Origin: Epiperipatus broadwayi
Lineage: Eukaryota; Onychophora; Udeonychophora; Euonychophora; Peripatidae
Direction: 5' to 3'
Length of the DNA stretch: 64,000 nucleotides
Assembly: GCA_028023455.1 (NCBI GenBank)
Contig: JAQFVV010013325.1
Location: 62,001 to 126,000, forward strand
Of the stretch, positions 36,352 to 48,361 are shown piece after piece. A program made the translations under genes and the position numbers. The notes beneath the pieces are model-generated. The model did no database searches. It saw nothing but the letters and a program-made list of their open reading frames with translations, and was not told where the DNA came from. Within the stretch, counting starts at the first letter, position 1. Each line of letters opens with the position of its first letter.

Positions 36352-36825
36352 CTAATATAAAAAAGAAAAATCAAAAAATGTCTATTAGGATACGTTACTC
36401 CTACATTTATACAATAGCGATTTACTATTGTGAACTAAAATTTTTCAGAAGTGTTTCAATTATTCGAAATGTATAAGCACAAAACACTCACCCCCAAGAT
36501 ATGATGAACAACAGAGATATTAACAAAAGTGATTGAAAAACTTTTCTAATCAATTATTTTTCATTGTTAGGGGAAAAAACTGTAATAAAGGAGAAACTTA
36601 ACTAGGAACCATGTAACTTTATTAATTTTTCTAATGTGTGAATTAGATAGTCTAATCGCTACAAATACATGGTCACATTAATACTACAGAGGACCAACTC
36701 TGAATGAAATTAATCACAGAATTAGACTCGGACAGAATACTTTTGGTAAAAATAATATAACGTTAGAATAAAATAGGCCCATGTCTTTGAAAATTTTTTT
36801 TAAAAAGGGCATATAGTTTTATTGC
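36352..36825. other. intron, upstream of the CCP exon
   Basis: Intronic by inference. A GTGAGT on the minus strand at about 36,489 follows a short hydrophobic-coding stretch without an ATG, and its phase does not fit the CCP exon, so I do not call an exon. Confidence 0.35.
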
Positions 36826-37081
36826 TTAAGAGGTCATAAGACATTCAAGTGCCAGAAACAATCCTGGTACCTTCCAATGCTCTACCAACTTCACCAAACT
36901 GTGCAGGGCAATAAATGCACATGGCTTTATATCTCAGGAGTTCATAAAACTTCAAGTGCCAAATCTGTGAATGCCAGAATCGATTCTAGATCCTCCTGAT
37001 CCCCAAGTTGGATGCTCTACCCACTATGTCACATTGTGCAGGGAAAAAGGCACATTGATTTATTTCTCAGCAGTTCATAAA
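36826..37081 (-). mobile_element. two tandem tRNA-derived SINE-like units
   Basis: Minus-strand units read GACATAGTGGGTAGAGCATC (A-box-like), CAACTTGGGGATCAGG, CTAGAATCGATTCTGG (B-box-like), then TTTGGCACTTGAAGTTTTATGAACTCCTGAGAT. The phrase repeats about 110 bp apart. The CTTGGGGATCAGGAGG part recalls tRNA-Pro. Confidence 0.55.
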
Positions 37082-37347
37082 AAACAAACAAGGCAAAACT
37101 CTCCATACAGTAGTGCCACCCTGTGTCAAACAGAGTAATCAATGGATGCCAGAAGGCTTGTGCATAAAATCCCTATCTAGTGCCTATTAATCCAATATCC
37201 CCAGACCAATTTCTGGCTTGTGGCCTTCATCAGTGAGGAGCCTTGGATTACTTTGGTTGGCACAGGGTGGCACTACTGTGTGGAGAGTTTTGCCTTGTTT
37301 AATAACAATTATGTGCTAGTATAAGAGATAGAGATCAAGTGATGTTT
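37082..37347. mobile_element. MITE, family 'CACATGATC', copy 2
   Basis: Nearly symmetrical: ACAAGGCAAAACTCTCCATACAG and AGTGCCACCCTGTG at the left, with their reverse complement (CACAGGGTGGCACT, TGGAGAGTTTTGCCTTGT) at the right. The right side continues into GATCAAGTGATGTTT, the family terminus. It interrupts the SINE array (similar text on both sides), so it is younger than that array. Confidence 0.78.
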
Positions 37348-37432
37348 AGTCAGTTCATAAGAAGCTCAAGTACCAGATCTGTGAACACCAGAATCGATCT
37401 CGATCTTGGGATAACCAAACTGCACAGGAAAT
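37348..37432 (-). mobile_element. SINE-like unit, third copy of the 36.8-kb family
   Basis: CAGTTCATAAGAAGCTCAAGTACCAGATCTG and AGAATCGATCTCG match the units at 36,826-37,081, on the other side of the MITE. Confidence 0.5.
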
Positions 37433-38827
37433 AATTTTAATACATATGTTTTGCCAGCTTTAACTTATGAATATGCACTTAACAGAAGAGCAATATAAAA
37501 ACTTTAGACTAATCTACAAAGTATGAAGAGCTGTATGTTGAAAGGGATCAAAAATGAAATATTTAGCTGTAGAACAAAAAGGTATCACTAACCTCATTGA
37601 AAATATTAAGAGATTGGCTGGGAATATTGTTAAAAGAAATGATACTAGATAAACAATTGATATATTCAACTGGACGTCAAAAGATTATAAGGACCCAGAA
37701 AAAGCCAAATGTGAGATGGATGTATTAAATAAGAAAGTTTACTAGTATGATGTAAAGAAGAGTCGGTGGAGCTTGAAGCATCTTTCATCTTGTAGTAGAT
37801 CAATAATGGTTAAGAATGATGACGATGATACTACTTACTGCCTTTCTTTGATTAATATCTTCCTATTAATAGAACTGAAAGTCTAAGTACAACATTTAAT
37901 TGTTGATAACCATTAGATATAAACTGAAATTAACAGATCGATGTTTACATTTATATACGTATAAACTTGGAGAGATATAAAACCCAATCACAGTATAATA
38001 CACTAACTATTCAATCATTATATTGTGTAATAAACTGGAAAATCCCTCTGCACTATGTACACATTTCAAAAAAATATGTCTTATTATCTATCTAAAACAT
38101 TACCAATCATGTAGCATATATAGTAACAATTAGGTTTACATTAGTAGCAACAAAACGATTACCTTAACGTATGAATAGTCAACGTTAGCCAAGGCAGAGT
38201 TATACAAATTCATTTATTAATTAAGCTTTGATTAATAAATGTTGCAGTAAAATACGTAATTATTCCTAAAGTCTACGTTTAATTAATCAAAAAAGACCTA
38301 AATGAATAAAGGGAAGATTCCCAGATATTAATCAAATGCATGTTTTTTGGTCAGATGAATGACAATATGTTGCGTATGGAAAGACAACATTTACCTGGCA
38401 TAAATTACATTAGTGTGGACAGAGCAAAGATATATATATATATAATACAAAATCATATAATATTAAACACTCTCAAAATAATAAATTTATACTAAAATTC
38501 TTTCATGACCATGGTTTTATCTATTAAAAAATAGATTTTCTGAAGTAAAATCAACTATATACAAAGGACACAAAAATATAAAAGAAATAAACATTCCAAT
38601 CAATTTGAAAAACACACATATTTAATATCAAGGACGTTTTCCTAAAATAGATAGCTTCAGATTCAATAGATAGCTTCAGATTCAATATCTATTATTACAG
38701 TTTTTAGAGCCTTCTTTTTAATTTATTATTTATTTAAAAGATAACATTTTCATTGCAGAATACTATTTTATGATTCATATTCAGTTCATGAATGTACAAA
38801 ACTGAGTTATTATATCCATTTTAAACC
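37433..38827. other. intron by inference, nothing coding
   Basis: AT-rich. A 20-bp block, GATAGCTTCAGATTCAATA, is duplicated head to tail near 38,651-38,690. No exon recognised. Confidence 0.4.
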
Positions 38828-38942
38828 TTACTCTTATGAAATTTAACTCCTTCATTAAGACCTAATTTACATCTTCATAAATTTAATATAGATCAAAGTA
38901 GAAGAAGTTTTAATGAAAGAGTTACATTTCATAAGAATAAAG
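38828..38942. mobile_element. short hairpin MITE at the edge of the 1.7-kb duplication
   Basis: TTACTCTTATGAAATTTAACTC near 38,829 pairs with GAGTTACATTTCATAAGAATAA near 38,919. The arms are about 35 bp. Its right edge coincides with the left boundary of the duplication. Confidence 0.6.
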
Positions 38943-40684
38943 TTAAATTTACTGTTTTTATCATCTCACCTAACCAAGTCTATAAAAATGTTTGGATAAA
39001 AAAATTAAAACTGTCTGGCTAGTTCTTTTGAAAAGACAGTCTGGTTTTTAGTTTTGGCTAATAATATTTTAATTGGTAACTGTAGCAGAGAGTTGGTACA
39101 ATTAGCAGAGTTGATTGTTTTCCAAAGCTATACAGATAGACACCATGAATCAGATGTAACTGAATTTGAGAAAGTAGATCCAGCAGCAGTTTATACCACT
39201 ACAAAGGAGTTTTGATTCATAGGAAAACAGGGCTACTTCTAATGGATCAATTAGCCTGAACAAATGTGGACAAAAATAGATTGCTGGCCTGGACAGAAGA
39301 GAGATCATTGATCAATGCCAACAAATTACCTGCTTATAACTTTCCCGATGATGACAATCACCTAGACTATACCTATCTCAATAATGAGAATCACCAAAAT
39401 CAAGCTTACCAAGAGAGATTTGATGAAGAAATTGGTATATGTATGCTGCTGTTTATCTATACAGGCAAAGGAACCATGGATAAGCACATAGTATATATAT
39501 ATACAGTGAGTTATTTTATTTTAATAATCCTAAAATATTTTAATGTGTAACTTGAAATAAAACAAGTAAATAGTTTGCTTGAGTCAAACATCTAAAAGAA
39601 AGGATCAATCCATAGATAATTTGATATATAAATTTTTAAAGAAATTGTTTTAGTAATTTCTTTAAAAAATGACATTAAAAATGCAAACTTAAAATGCAAA
39701 TAATTTTGCTTGATTTAAAAGAAATTAATCGATAAAGAGTAAAACTTAATATAAAATAACAAATGAAATTTATATATTTTCAACAAGAAACAATTGCGAA
39801 AATAATTTTTAATAATTGTATTATATCAAATTAAAGTAAGTAAATGTCAGTATGCATACACACATATATATATGGAAAATTTTTAATCGTATAATGATTT
39901 AAATATGTCTAGAAGTTATAATGCCACTTATCTGTGTGCATATATATATATAAACAAAAAAAGACTTATAAATCCAATAAATAATATTATATTTCAACCA
40001 GAGGACTGGTTTTCATCAGAAAGAAAAAATACACAGTGTATATATATATATATATCAATGTGTGTTAGATGAACACATATGTAGATTTTAATCACTTTTA
40101 ATTTTATTAAATGTCAATTGAAATATATTCTTGTAATAGTAAAACAAGTGTCTGTATGCCTATATGGAACATATATGTAAATCATAATGTAATCACTTGA
40201 AGTGTAGTATCCATGTAAATAAACAATGTGATAATTTGAATTTTGCATATTGCTCAAAATCAGAAGGTTTAACTGATATGTGTATAGCTGTATTCTAGAG
40301 ACATTAATTTCATTTATTTTTTTATTGTTGTTGATAAACTTGAATTCAATTGTTAAAATTATATTGCATCATTATCTTTTGGTCACAGTAACAGTTATAA
40401 AATTTATGTGCTCTGAACTAGATTCATACAAAATAATCTGATATATTAAAGGGATACATATTAGTGCTTTAGGGCATTCAGTTGACAAGTGTCCTGTTTT
40501 GGCATGAAGAGTATATTATTCAAAGCCATGCACCACATTTTATTTAGTTTAGAATTTATTAGAATTAAGTTTATAGTTGGCTAGTACATTAATGTACTAA
40601 GTGGCCAGAGCATTGATGATGATCATCATGTTTTAATATCCAGATATTATTGTTTTTTATTATTGTGTATTCTGATGGATGAGC
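38943..40684 (+). repeat. 1.7-kb direct duplication A, copy 1
   Basis: Near-identical to 50,121-53,824 from TTAAATTTACTG to GATGGATGAGC, apart from a ~90-bp segment unique to this copy (about 39,950-40,040) and a ~2-kb segment unique to the other. An open frame at 39,266-39,470 is identical in both copies; it has no recognised domain and no ATG, so I do not call a gene. Confidence 0.92.
39950..40042 (-). mobile_element. SINE/LINE 3'-tail-like insertion in duplication copy 1
   Basis: Absent from copy A2. The minus strand reads CTGATGAAAACCAGTCCTCTGG then TTGAAATATAATATTATTTATTGG, the CTGATGAA...GAAA layout of a metazoan SINE 3' module. It is flanked by TATATATA tracts on both sides. Confidence 0.5.
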
Positions 40685-41700
40685 TTATACCTCTGGCTAG
40701 CTCACTCGGGGATAGTGGTCATTGACCATTGGAAAGAGGTGAGAGAAAAGATCAAGTGTGCACGGAGCGCATAAATGATTCATTTTACTTTTTTACTTTT
40801 ATTCTTAATACTACTCTTTAATTGTACTATGTAATCTAGGATTTTTAAGAAATTAACATTGAACACACACAATTATTCTTAAAACACTAACTTAATATTT
40901 ATTAATAAAAAAAATAATAAACCAAAATAGAATCCTCAAATTGGATATTGGTTTGTGCTCGAATATTTGAATGATACGCATGCAAATACATACTCACATA
41001 AATTCATAAATGTAACAAAAAACATACATATCATAGCATATAAAGTAAATGCAATCAGTCATTATCTGGTCTATTCATTCATATAGTTATATAGGGCGTT
41101 ATTTCAGATGTCTCTTTATTTACTTTTAGCCCTTACGCATTATTATTTTACTGAAATATGTTCTCAATCAAGAGGTGACTGGTATTTACAAAAATATTTG
41201 GGTTACCTTACTTTATCTCACCTGGGTGTAGATGAATGGTAATTTTCACTCGCTTCGTGCTGTGATGTAGTGAATAAGTGATTTCTTTCTTTTTGTAGTC
41301 TTCTGTGGATTCTGTAAGGCACAATCAATGGCATTCGGTGGATGTTGCTCTTTCTATAATTTAGGAAGGGCTTCGCTCCTACATGGACAGCAACCATAGT
41401 ACCTCCGCAGGATGGATGGCAGAGCAGGGTCTGTTCTGGTCCTTTACCCCAGCCTGTTCATGGTTAACCAAGATATATAACTTTTTAACTAATTTTTCTT
41501 CGATCCTGCTCATGGCAGTCACAGTTCTAGAATCCTTCTTCAAAGTTCAACTTTTAAACTCTCTAATTAAAAATCCTATTGTTCCCTCTCTTCTTTTTAA
41601 TGAAACCACATGGTTTGCCCACAGAAAACCTTTCAATAACTTTTCTTTTTTTTCTATATGTTCAGGAATTTTAATTATACCTTGAGATCCACATCCATTG
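40685..41700. other. intron by inference, unrecognised moderately AT-rich DNA
   Basis: The 41,340-41,690 stretch has a 100-codon open frame (without clear domain) and less AT-rich text (GGGCTTCGCTCC, CAGAGCAGGGTCTG). It may be the remnant of an older retroelement into which the LTR element inserted. Confidence 0.3.
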
Positions 41701-41702
41701 TC

Positions 41703-42007
41703 TTTTATTTATAACATTTTGTTTTATTTATAACATTTTCACTTTTATTTATAACATTTTCTTTTTTAATTAAAACGGTTTTGTCTTGAGATAGCGATTT
41801 ACACATTTTTGAATTCATTATTTTCAATTAACATATCTTTTGGAATTTATGCCTTTCATCGTCCATCTTGGAATCAATTTTTTTTAAAATTAAAATAGCT
41901 TTATTCCTTGAGATAGCGATCTATAACTTTTCTGGTTCTTTCTTTGCAATTAACTTATCTTTTTTGTAAATTCTTTCTTTAGTTGTCCATCTTGGAATCA
42001 ATTTCTT
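41703..42007 (+). repeat. tandem repeats just outside the 5' LTR
   Basis: TTTATTTATAACATTTT occurs three times (from about 41,704). It is followed by a ~120-bp unit present twice, sharing CTTGAGATAGCGAT, CAATTAAC.TATCTTTT and GTCCATCTTGGAATCAATTT (ends at about 41,880 and 42,003). Confidence 0.75.
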
Positions 42008-42033
42008 TTTATGAATTTATTACATTTATTTAC

Positions 42034-42037
42034 CCAT
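42034..42037. repeat. target-site duplication CCAT, left
   Basis: CCAT lies immediately before the 5' LTR (TG start at 42,038) and again immediately after the 3' LTR at 49,248-49,251. Confidence 0.7.
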
Positions 42038-43502
42038 TGAAACAGTAAGATTCGTATTCGAATCTTAAGTTTCACCTTTTTCTGTCGTCTCGCACTGACC
42101 GATCTATCCTGCCCAAATTTAAACTTGTTGGTATCGAATTGTGTGTGTAGCAATATTAAAAATGTATAAATATATGTAGAATTCAGCATAAACATGCACA
42201 CATTTCGATCTCAAATTAAAGGCAATAAATAGGGATAAAATAATATAATTTAGATTTCTTTTGGTTATATGATTTTGTATAATTTTAATCATTTATTTTG
42301 GATTATAAAGTTCATATTTATTGCTTTGTTTAAATTTCGTTTAATAATAATTCTAAAAAAATCTGATGTAATATTTAATCAAAAGTTAAAATAATCTTAT
42401 GTTCCCTTTTTGTCTTTGAAATTTAAAAGCATCGGTCAGTGATAGATAATAGATTAATTAAAGAAAAATAACCCAAAATGTAATTAGTAAATGTAAACAA
42501 TAGAACAGCAGCTTTCTTTAATTAAAACCAACAAAATGCATTGATTATCCTCAGGGCAGATTAAGTAAAACCTAAAAATACCTTAACAAAAATGTGAGAG
42601 ATCAAGATAAAAAAAGAGGCCATCTTAGACTTTCTGGAGACATGCACTTAAACGTTAGCTTTGCTCTTGATCACTGAGAGTCTCCAAAAATATAAAAATA
42701 ATTTGTTCCTGCCAAGGTATGACCAAGTAAAGCACCTAGATTATTCTTTATCGGGAGATGGCCTATCGGATGCCAAACTTTCCATGGTCCTGTCATAAAT
42801 TAACCATGAAGATCTGCTGCCTGAAATAAATGAGAAAGCTGCTGCTGCTGTGAAAGTAAATGAAATATCTAAATACAAGAAAGAATTGCCACTCGTGAAC
42901 TTTTTGCTGCTAAACTAATGGAATCAGAAAACTTCTTATAAAACAGGTACCTGTCTGTGTTCAAACTCTAGAGTACTCTAATAACATGCTATAGCTCTTC
43001 TTCATATTACTTATGTAAATTGTAAAATGTAAAAACTACCATTTGTATAACTAAATTGAATAATTAACTTAATGTGTAAATTTCTCTAATAATCTAGCTT
43101 ACCTCATTCTATCTTTCTTGGGTGTGTATTTCTAAAATCTACATTTTATCTGTATTTATTATTTAATTATTGCATGCTAATAATTGTCTCAATGTTCAAA
43201 GTTCAAATCTATGATTGCTTGAAACAATGAATGTGTGTCAAATTTTCATTAATATTTACTTTCCTAAATAACTTAACTTCCATATAAATCAACACGCATT
43301 CGATGCATCATTTATTGTAATGCAGGGTCTACTACTTCACAAATGGCTTGCATATTAGTTTTAATAACTCCCAGTTTATATATGTTTTGTATTTATTAAA
43401 TCTAATGAATAATTCTAGAAAATTACATTTCTTTGAGAGTCACCAGAGTTCTTTAGTAAAGTTGATAATGTAGGGCCGAGTCAGAAATCTATTTAAATCT
43501 CA

Positions 43503-43799
43503 TCATAATCGTTTATACAGTATACATGTGTTACATTTTAGAGACGCGATGACCCATTCTGCCATGAAATTTCCGGATTCTTCAGGGTTGAAATTAACCC
43601 CAGTTGTCCTACACAAGTGGGCATAATGGGTGCTCCCATAGGATTTGACAATGTCATGCAGCCAGCCAGAAAATTGCGACATGTGCCGCTTGTCCCTGGT
43701 TATGCTTATGTGACACCTCACTTTGTCGGGCTGAGGCAGAGACCAGCCCGACAGTCTTATAAACTCATTCACGGCATTGCAGTTTCGATATACTGCCAT
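43503..43799 (-). other. antisense open frame 1 in the 5' LTR (98 codons)
   Basis: Starts MAVYRNCNA and ends ILYKRL. The 3' LTR keeps a frame of identical length and position, with 15 of 98 residues different by my count and no stop or indel. I recognise no domain. Retention of the frame through independent substitution is suggestive but not proof of coding. Confidence 0.35.
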
Positions 43800-44369
43800 T
43801 CCATATCGCCTTTCTAAAGCGTACCACGTGTTTGTTTACTCAATTCTATTATTCTATATATCACTCCGCCTCTGCATTATCTTCATAATTCACTCTCAAA
43901 TAAATGTTTGCCCTTAGTCATAAAATAAATATTCTAATTAAATAAATATATGTCCACCGCTACTCTTAAATCTTACTTTAGACTCTTGCATTGCAAAGGT
44001 ATAAATCCCTCCAGGCATGCATTAGAAATACTTACTTGAGAATTTTAGGTAGCTAGATTACGCCTTCAAATAAGTGAATTTCTTTTGTAAACATTACAGT
44101 ATCGGAAATACCGCTACTGAGTCCTCAAGATAAAATAATGTCTAAACAAATAAATGTATTTTTTTTGTAAACATTATAGTCTTGGAAATACTGCTACTGA
44201 AGTCCTCAATATAAAATAATGTCTAAATAAATAAATGCATTCTTTAAAATATAATCATGTTGCAAATCCTGCTACTGAAGCTTTGAATCTGTAAAATATT
44301 ATTAGTAAATGATTGTTTTATTAAAATGTGTGAATAAATAATTTTAAACTATACGTCTGCAGTTACGTT

Positions 44370-44670
44370 TCATGTATTTGATACCCATTCTATATCATAT
44401 TTCCTCAATGTTTCATTAATATTAGTTTGATTATTGGCTAACTCGAGAATAAAATCATGAATCTCTTGCATATCCCTGACCACCGTGCCTAAGGAAATAT
44501 TTACTAATGTCGCATCAGATGCGTTGTTTCGTGGATTGTATTGTGGAACTGATAAACTATGTTCGAACTCAGTAACATGGGTGGCTTCGCTACCTCGATG
44601 GTGCTGCTGTTCTGTGTGGTGGTCGAATTCTGCACTATGTTTACGAGTCACACGTTTTCTGACTGTTACA
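44370..44670 (-). other. antisense open frame 2 in the 5' LTR
   Basis: His/Glu-rich text (KHSAEFDHH, EFEHSLSVPQYNPRN, VVRDMQEIHDFILELANNQTNIN) is shared with the 3' LTR. There the frame ends earlier, at a small indel near 48,985. The open frame continues beyond the LTR edge to 44,780 in this copy only. No domain recognised. Confidence 0.3.
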
Positions 44671-44694
44671 TAGTTAAATTTTTTTTTTAGCGTT

Positions 44695-44718
44695 TGGCGC
44701 TTTCCAACGTGGAGCTTT
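44695..44718 (+). promoter_or_regulatory. primer-binding site (tRNA-Lys1,2 type)
   Basis: TGGCGC-TTT-CCAACGTGGAGC matches the known Lys1,2 primer site TGGCGCCCAACGTGGGGC, except for a 3-base insertion and one substitution. It lies 24 nt after the LTR end, farther than usual. It fixes the element's orientation as plus. Confidence 0.7.
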
Positions 44719-45339
44719 CGATACAAAAAACCCATATATACCCTGAGCAAAATATAACGCATATCAATTTCTTTTAGCATTCGTTACTCGAGTTAGCTAA
44801 TTATTCTATATATATATACGATTTTGTTTTGATAAAAATAATGAAAAATAAATAAATCGAGTGAAATAATGTGGGTCGAGTAGATGAAAGGACAGCAGGC
44901 GTAATAACAAATTTAAGGAAAGCAGGGATGTGTGTGTAATTTAAGAAGGAAAGAAAATACTCGGATCTAATGAAATATTTTTTTTATATATATATGTCAA
45001 AAAAAAGGTAATCAATCACTAAATGAGAAAGCAGGTAGCATTGAATAATTTATTAAAACACCATTCTATATATAGCATAGACAGCAGAAGCTTGTTATAT
45101 ATGTTAATAGTAAATATTTTGTTAAAGTACAAATATATATATCATAGACAGCAGTGGCTTATTATATGCATTACCAGTAGTTCGCTATAATATATATGTT
45201 AAATATGTTAAATGCAGCAATATAGAGATAGGGCAATGTAGAGTAGGTGAGGGCAGCGAAAGAGTGTTATAGGGCCAAGATACCGGTGGGGAGTAGTCAA
45301 ATGCTAGTAGTATAAAATAAATAAATAATATTAAGAAAA
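44719..45339. other. retrotransposon leader (untranslated)
   Basis: Between the primer site and the gag start. A ~70-bp tandem pair (ATATAGCATAGACAGCAGAAGCTTG and ATATATCATAGACAGCAGTGGCTTA) lies near 45,070-45,165. No coding frame on the plus strand. Confidence 0.5.
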
Positions 45340-46125
45340 ATGGAAGCAGAAAATGACAGCATAGCATCAATGAACTTCAGTCTAAGGTTACTTGAAATAT
45401 TTAGACAGAGTAAAGATGAATGGAGGAAAATACGTGAGGAATCAAGAAGAAGATATGAAGAACTAAAAACGAGTCAGGTAGAGATAAGATTTAGGGAGCA
45501 TCAGAAAATTGATAGGGATATGTTGATATATCTTGAAATGATCAAAGAACATTATGGAATATCCCCAGTTAGTAAAAAGGAAGAAGAAATTAAAGATATG
45601 GAAAAGGAAAGGGAATTAGAAATACTTGACAAACCTATGATAGTAGATGAGCAAATAGACCTTATTCCAATAGATGAAGGCCCACAAGAACCGTTGAGTG
45701 AAAGCAGTAAAAAAGAGATGAAGATGGACACTGGCATGACACCAACACGTTTGCATTTTGGTAAAGCGGACTCATTACTGATCAAGATGCCATTACCCAT
45801 GGATGAACGTGAAATCAATATTGAAACTGACAGATGCAAGGCACACCGCCACCTTACAGAAAGGGCAGAATGGAAATTATGAGCAGATCGGAGAAGCCAT
45901 CATTTCCAGGTTGGGAACTATGTTTGGGTACAGAACCCTCAACAAAGTAACCGAGATAAAAGAGTATATAAAAAGTTCTTTCCTTTGTACCGGGGACCCT
46001 TTATAATTGATCACACATGTGGCCCAAATGCATATCTATTAAAAGATGGAGATACCATAAAAGGGACATATAATGCTCGTAATCTCAAACCATGTAGGTA
46101 TTATCCACCTGTCCTGGGGTTGTAA
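45340..46125 (+). pseudogene. gag-integrase fusion remnant of the Ty3/gypsy element
   Basis: The ATG at 45,340 opens 180 codons. Residues 1-128 are charged and coiled-coil-like (SKDEWRKIREESRRRYEELK), as in a gag N-terminus, with no zinc knuckle. From about 45,727 the text changes to TGMTPTRLHFGKADSLL and AHRHLTERAEWKL, the C-terminal integrase region of Ty3/gypsy. A TGA at 45,880 interrupts it. The same frame then continues to the TAA at 46,123-46,125 with FQVGNYVWVQN, KKFFPLYRGPFII, NAYLLKDG, GTYNARNLKP and YYPPVLGL, the classic end of pol. I infer an internal deletion joining gag to integrase in frame, plus one nonsense change. Confidence 0.82.
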
Positions 46126-46585
46126 AAATATTAGACTATTAGGATGGCTATTAAACGTATATGAAAATGTTAAAATGAACTTGACATAATGAACTTGGTT
46201 GAATGGATTGTACTTTAGTCAAATAGGGTTTAGATAGAAATTTTATTATATATATATATATTATTGTTTTAATTACTATTACTCTTAAAATTTTTTTTTA
46301 TATTATACTAACTAATCCTATTCTAAGAATTTTTATATATATATACATTCAGTTTAACTAATTATTACTATGATTTTAACCAGACACGGCCAAATTAGGC
46401 CATTTTAATTAAACTATAAATTCTAGATCCGGGTATATAAATTGTTCGTTGCTTCATGTAATCTCTGCTTTCTATATTTCAATATATCTGTACAAACAAT
46501 AATAATGTTTTCATATTTAAATTATATAATGTAAAATTTTTTTTTCTCTTTCTTGCCTCCTTTTGTCCTTCCTTAATTGTTCACG
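46126..46585. other. 3' internal region of the retrotransposon
   Basis: AT-rich non-coding stretch between the pol end and the polypurine tract. GGGTATATAAATTG near 46,431 looks like a TATA box but lies outside the LTR. Confidence 0.4.
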
Positions 46586-46600
46586 AGAAGTACGGGAAAA
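46586..46600 (+). promoter_or_regulatory. polypurine tract before the 3' LTR
   Basis: GAGAAGTACGGGAAAA abuts the TG of the 3' LTR. It is purine-rich except for a TAC interruption, consistent with a decayed plus-strand primer site. Confidence 0.55.
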
Positions 46601-48064
46601 TGAAACAGTAAGATTCGTATTCGAATCTTAAGTTTCACCTTTTTCTGTCGTCTCTCACTGACTGATCTATCCCGCCCAAATTTAAACTTTTTGGTATCAA
46701 ATTGTGTGTGTAGCAATATTAAAAATGTATAAATATATGTAGAATTCAGCTTAAACACGCACACATTTCGATCTCAAATTAAAGGCAATAAATAGGGATA
46801 AAATAATATAATTTAGATTTCTTTTAGTTATATGATTTTGTATAATTTTAATCATTTATTTTGGATTATAAAGTTCGTATTTATTGCTTTGTTTAAATTT
46901 CATTTAATAATAATTCTAAAAAAATCTGATGTAATATTTAATTAAAAGTTAAAATAATCTTATGTTCCCTTTTTGTCTTTGAAATTTAAAAGCATCGGTC
47001 AGTGATAGATAATAGATTAATTAAAGAAAAATTCCCCAAAATGTAATTAGTAAATGTAAACAATAGAACGGCAGCTTTCTTTAATTAAAACCAACAAAAT
47101 GCATTGATTATCCTCAGGGCAGATTAAGTAGAACCTAAAAACACCTTAACAAAAATGTGAGAGATCAAGATAAAAAAAGAGGCCATCTTAGACTTGCTGG
47201 AGACATGCACTTAAACGTTAGCTTTGCTCTTGATCACTGAGAGTCTCCAAAAATATAAAAATAATTTGTTCCTGCCAAGGTATGACCGAGTAAAGCACCT
47301 ATATTTTTCTCCATCGGGAGATGGCCTATCGGATGCCGAACTTTTCATTGCAAGTCATAAATTAACCATGAAGATCTGCTTCCTGAAATAAATGAGAAAG
47401 CTGCTGCTGCTGTGAAAGTAAATGAAATATCTAAATACAAGAAAGAATTGCCACTCGTGAACTTTTTGCTGCTAAACTAATGGAATCAGAAAACTTTTTA
47501 TAAAACAGGTACCTGTCTGTGTTCAAACTCTAGAGTACTCTAATAACATGCTATAGCTCTTCTTCATATTACTTATCTAAATTGTAAAATGTAAAAACTA
47601 CCATTTGTATAACTAAATTGAATAATTAACTTAATGTGTAAATTTCTCTAATAATCTAGCTTACCTCATTCTATCTTTCTTGGGTGCATGTTTCAAAAAT
47701 CTATATTTTATCTACATTTATTATTTAATTATTGCATGCTAATAATTGTCTCAATGTTCAAAGTTTAAATCTATGATCGCTTGAAACAATGAATGCGTGT
47801 CAAATTTTCATTAATATGTACTTTCCTAAATAACTTAACTTTCATATAAATCAACACGCATTCGATGCATCATTTATTGTAATGCAGGGTCTACTACTTC
47901 GCAAATGGCTGGCATATTAGTTGTAATAACTCCCAGTTTATATATGTTTTGTATTTATTAAATCTAATGAATAATTCTTAAAAATTACATTTCTTTGAGA
48001 GTCACCAGAGTTCTTTAGTAAAGTTGATAATGTAGGGCCGAGTCAGAAATCTATTTAAATTTCA

Positions 48065-48361
48065 TCATAATCGTTTATACAGAATACATGTGTTATGTTT
48101 TAGAGACACGTTGACCCATTCCACTGTGAAATTTCCGGATTCTTCAGGGTTGAAATTAACCCCAGTCGTCCTACCCAAGCAGGCATAATGGGTGCTCCCA
48201 TAGGATTTGACAATGTCATGCAGCCAGCCGGCAAATTGCAACACATACCGCTTGTCCCTGGTTATGCTTAAGTGACACCTTACTTCATCAGGCCGAGGCA
48301 GAGACCAGCCCGACAGTCTTATAAACTCATTCATGGCATTGCAGTTTCGATATACTGCCAT
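48065..48361 (-). other. antisense open frame 1 in the 3' LTR (98 codons)
   Basis: Counterpart of 43,503-43,799: same start, end and length, no stop or frameshift, with changes such as AVNEF to AMNEF and QPDKV to RPDEV. Confidence 0.35.

Larger units (their letters stand above)
42038..44670 (+). repeat. 5' LTR (2,633 bp)
   Basis: Collinear with 46,601-49,247. It begins with a 37-bp imperfect palindrome (TGAAAC...TAAGATTCG-TATT-CGAATCTTA...GTTTCA), also present in the other LTR. The length is far above the few hundred bp usual for Ty3/gypsy LTRs. It contains antisense open frames at 43,503-43,799 and 44,370-44,670. Confidence 0.92.

Noticed and set aside
36490-36548. Signal-peptide-like exon just upstream of the 36-kb CCP exon
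   Set aside because: Hydrophobic text with a GTGAGT donor, but it has no ATG and a phase-2 end that does not fit a phase-1 CCP exon.
39266-39550. Open frame shared by both A duplications (39.27 and 50.44 kb)
   Set aside because: Identity is explained by recent duplication. The frame begins with GTG, not ATG, and has no domain. A GTATATGT donor after the Asp/Glu-rich part exists, but no matching phase partner was found.
45552-45839. Minus-strand 95-codon Ser-rich frame
   Set aside because: Shadow of the gag-integrase remnant on the plus strand.
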